Shown here in pieces: positions 63,431 to 64,000 of a stretch of DNA of 64,000 nucleotides. A program made the translations under genes and the position numbers. The DNA lies in contig JAGDYZ010000037.1 of NCBI GenBank assembly GCA_049116335.1, positions 62,001 to 126,000 of the forward strand, read 5' to 3'. Positions within the stretch are counted from its first letter, which is position 1, and every line of letters starts with the position of its first letter. Below the pieces are notes generated by a model, which did no database searches, was not told where the DNA came from, and saw nothing but the letters and a program-made list of their open reading frames with translations. This stretch comes from CANMIH01 sp049116335. Lineage in GTDB: Bacteria; Pseudomonadota; Alphaproteobacteria; Rhodobacterales; Rhodobacteraceae.

Positions 63431-64000
63431 ATGAAACCGACCACAGCTCCCTTTCCCGCCACCCGTTTGCGTCGTTTGCGCCGCACTGCAGGTCTGCGTG
63501 ATCTGGTGCATGAGAACACAGTGACACCCGCTGATTTTATCTGGCCGGTGTTCGTGCGCGATGGTGAAGGCGTTAAAGAGCCCATTCCGTCGATGCCGGG
63601 TGTTTTTCGTCTCTCGGTTGATCTTGTGGTTGAGGCCGCCCGCGAAGCCCATGCTTTGGGCATTCCGGTGATTTGTCTGTTTCCCTATACAGATCCAGCT
63701 CTAAAAACTGAGGACTGCGCCGAGGCCTGGAACCCGGAGAACCTCTCGAACCGGGCCACTCGGGCTATCAAAGACGCTGTGCCAGACATCGCCGTGATGA
63801 CCGATGTTGCGCTGGATCCTTACAATATCAACGGCCACGACGGCTTTGTCGAAGATGGCTATGTCGTCAACGACCGCACGGTTGAAGCGCTTGTCAAACA
63901 GGCCCTGTCGCAGGCAGCCGCAGGTGCGAATATCATCGGGCCTTCGGATATGATGGACGGTCGGATCGGTGCCTTGCGCTACGCTCTGGAAGCCGAGCGC
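63431..64000 (+). CDS. hemB: delta-aminolevulinic acid dehydratase, 3' end cut off by the window
   Basis: Porphobilinogen synthase joins two 5-aminolevulinate molecules; 190 codons are visible and the frame runs past base 64000. Start ATG 63431 with AAGGA seven bases before. Marks: RLRRLRRTAGLRDLVHENTV, ADFIWPVFVRDG, SMPGVFRLSVD, VMTDVALDPYNINGHDG and AAGANIIGPSDMMDGRIGAL. The loop DVALDPYNINGHDG has Asn and Tyr where zinc-type enzymes carry Cys, so this is a magnesium-dependent type, as usual in alphaproteobacteria. The second haem-pathway enzyme in this window. Confidence 0.95.
   Translation, partial: MKPTTAPFPATRLRRLRRTAGLRDLVHENTVTPADFIWPVFVRDGEGVKEPIPSMPGVFRLSVDLVVEAAREAHALGIPVICLFPYTDPALKTEDCAEAWNPENLSNRATRAIKDAVPDIAVMTDVALDPYNINGHDGFVEDGYVVNDRTVEALVKQALSQAAAGANIIGPSDMMDGRIGALRYALEAER

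Noticed and set aside
1..64000. CRISPR array, prophage, gene transfer agent cluster, intact insertion sequence or tRNA gene
   Set aside because: No regularly spaced repeats, no integrase, transposase or structural phage genes, and no tRNA cloverleaf noticed in the intergenic regions. A tRNAscan and CRISPR search would settle this.

Overview
This window looks like a chromosomal segment of a marine Roseobacter-group alphaproteobacterium (Rhodobacterales). The reasons are taxonomic signatures rather than a database match: a circularly permuted two-piece tmRNA, 5-aminolevulinate synthase (Shemin-type hemA), an alpha-type SspB, the RNA-methyltransferase/PIN pair and the 'component of SufBCD complex' protein typical of Rhodobacteraceae, a TakP-like TRAP transporter, a carnitine dehydrogenase-thioesterase fusion, and a folate/cobalamin C1 module. 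Gene density is high and the base composition looks uniform and moderately GC-rich. I see no phage, plasmid, CRISPR or intact insertion sequence; it reads as core genome with a few accessory genes.

Layout. 1-5.3 kb: end of a class II aldolase, the permuted ssrA (tmRNA) gene, an orphan flavin-dependent tryptophan halogenase, an NTF2-like protein, a chromate transporter, and sspB. 5.3-11.5 kb: PmtA-like methyltransferase, fumC, a tiny DUF4169 gene overlapping a ribbon-helix-helix gene, and an opposing block (DUF6778 lipoprotein, RlmI-like methyltransferase, PIN protein, orphan ABC ATPase). 11.7-19.9 kb: Entner-Doudoroff edd-eda under a palindromic operator, glnE with an overlapping small gene, a YbaK deacylase, a DUF2852-RDD operon behind two inverted repeats, and bpt. 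20.3-27.8 kb: a complete TakP-type TRAP operon divergent from a two-component system, then two related small secreted proteins. 28.1-37.3 kb: leader peptide and attenuator, ilvB, a hybrid kinase on the opposite strand, ilvN, an XRE regulator, DUF2189, prfB, and a kinase gene broken by a 7-bp tandem duplication. 37.3-51 kb: cell-envelope genes (PBP1A, AmiC, M48 protease, DsbA-like, RodZ-like), ispG, hemA with an FNR box, an M20 peptidase and others. 51-64 kb: glycosyltransferase, carnitine dehydrogenase, rlmE, ppx, the C1 module, an excalibur protein whose start codon lies inside a palindrome, mfd, and hemB running off the end.

Themes. Protein quality control is represented three times: tmRNA (tag ANDNRAPVALAA), SspB (delivers tagged proteins to ClpXP) and Bpt (adds an N-degron). 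Osmolyte use appears in carnitine dehydrogenase/thioesterase plus a methyl-corrinoid to methylene-THF branch. The first two haem enzymes (hemA, hemB) flank the right third. The least explained items are the twin inverted repeats before DUF2852, the palindrome over the excalibur start codon, the small secreted protein pair, the 786-residue TRAP permease and the unassigned region 19891-20293. I do not see a clear-cut new defence or mobile system.
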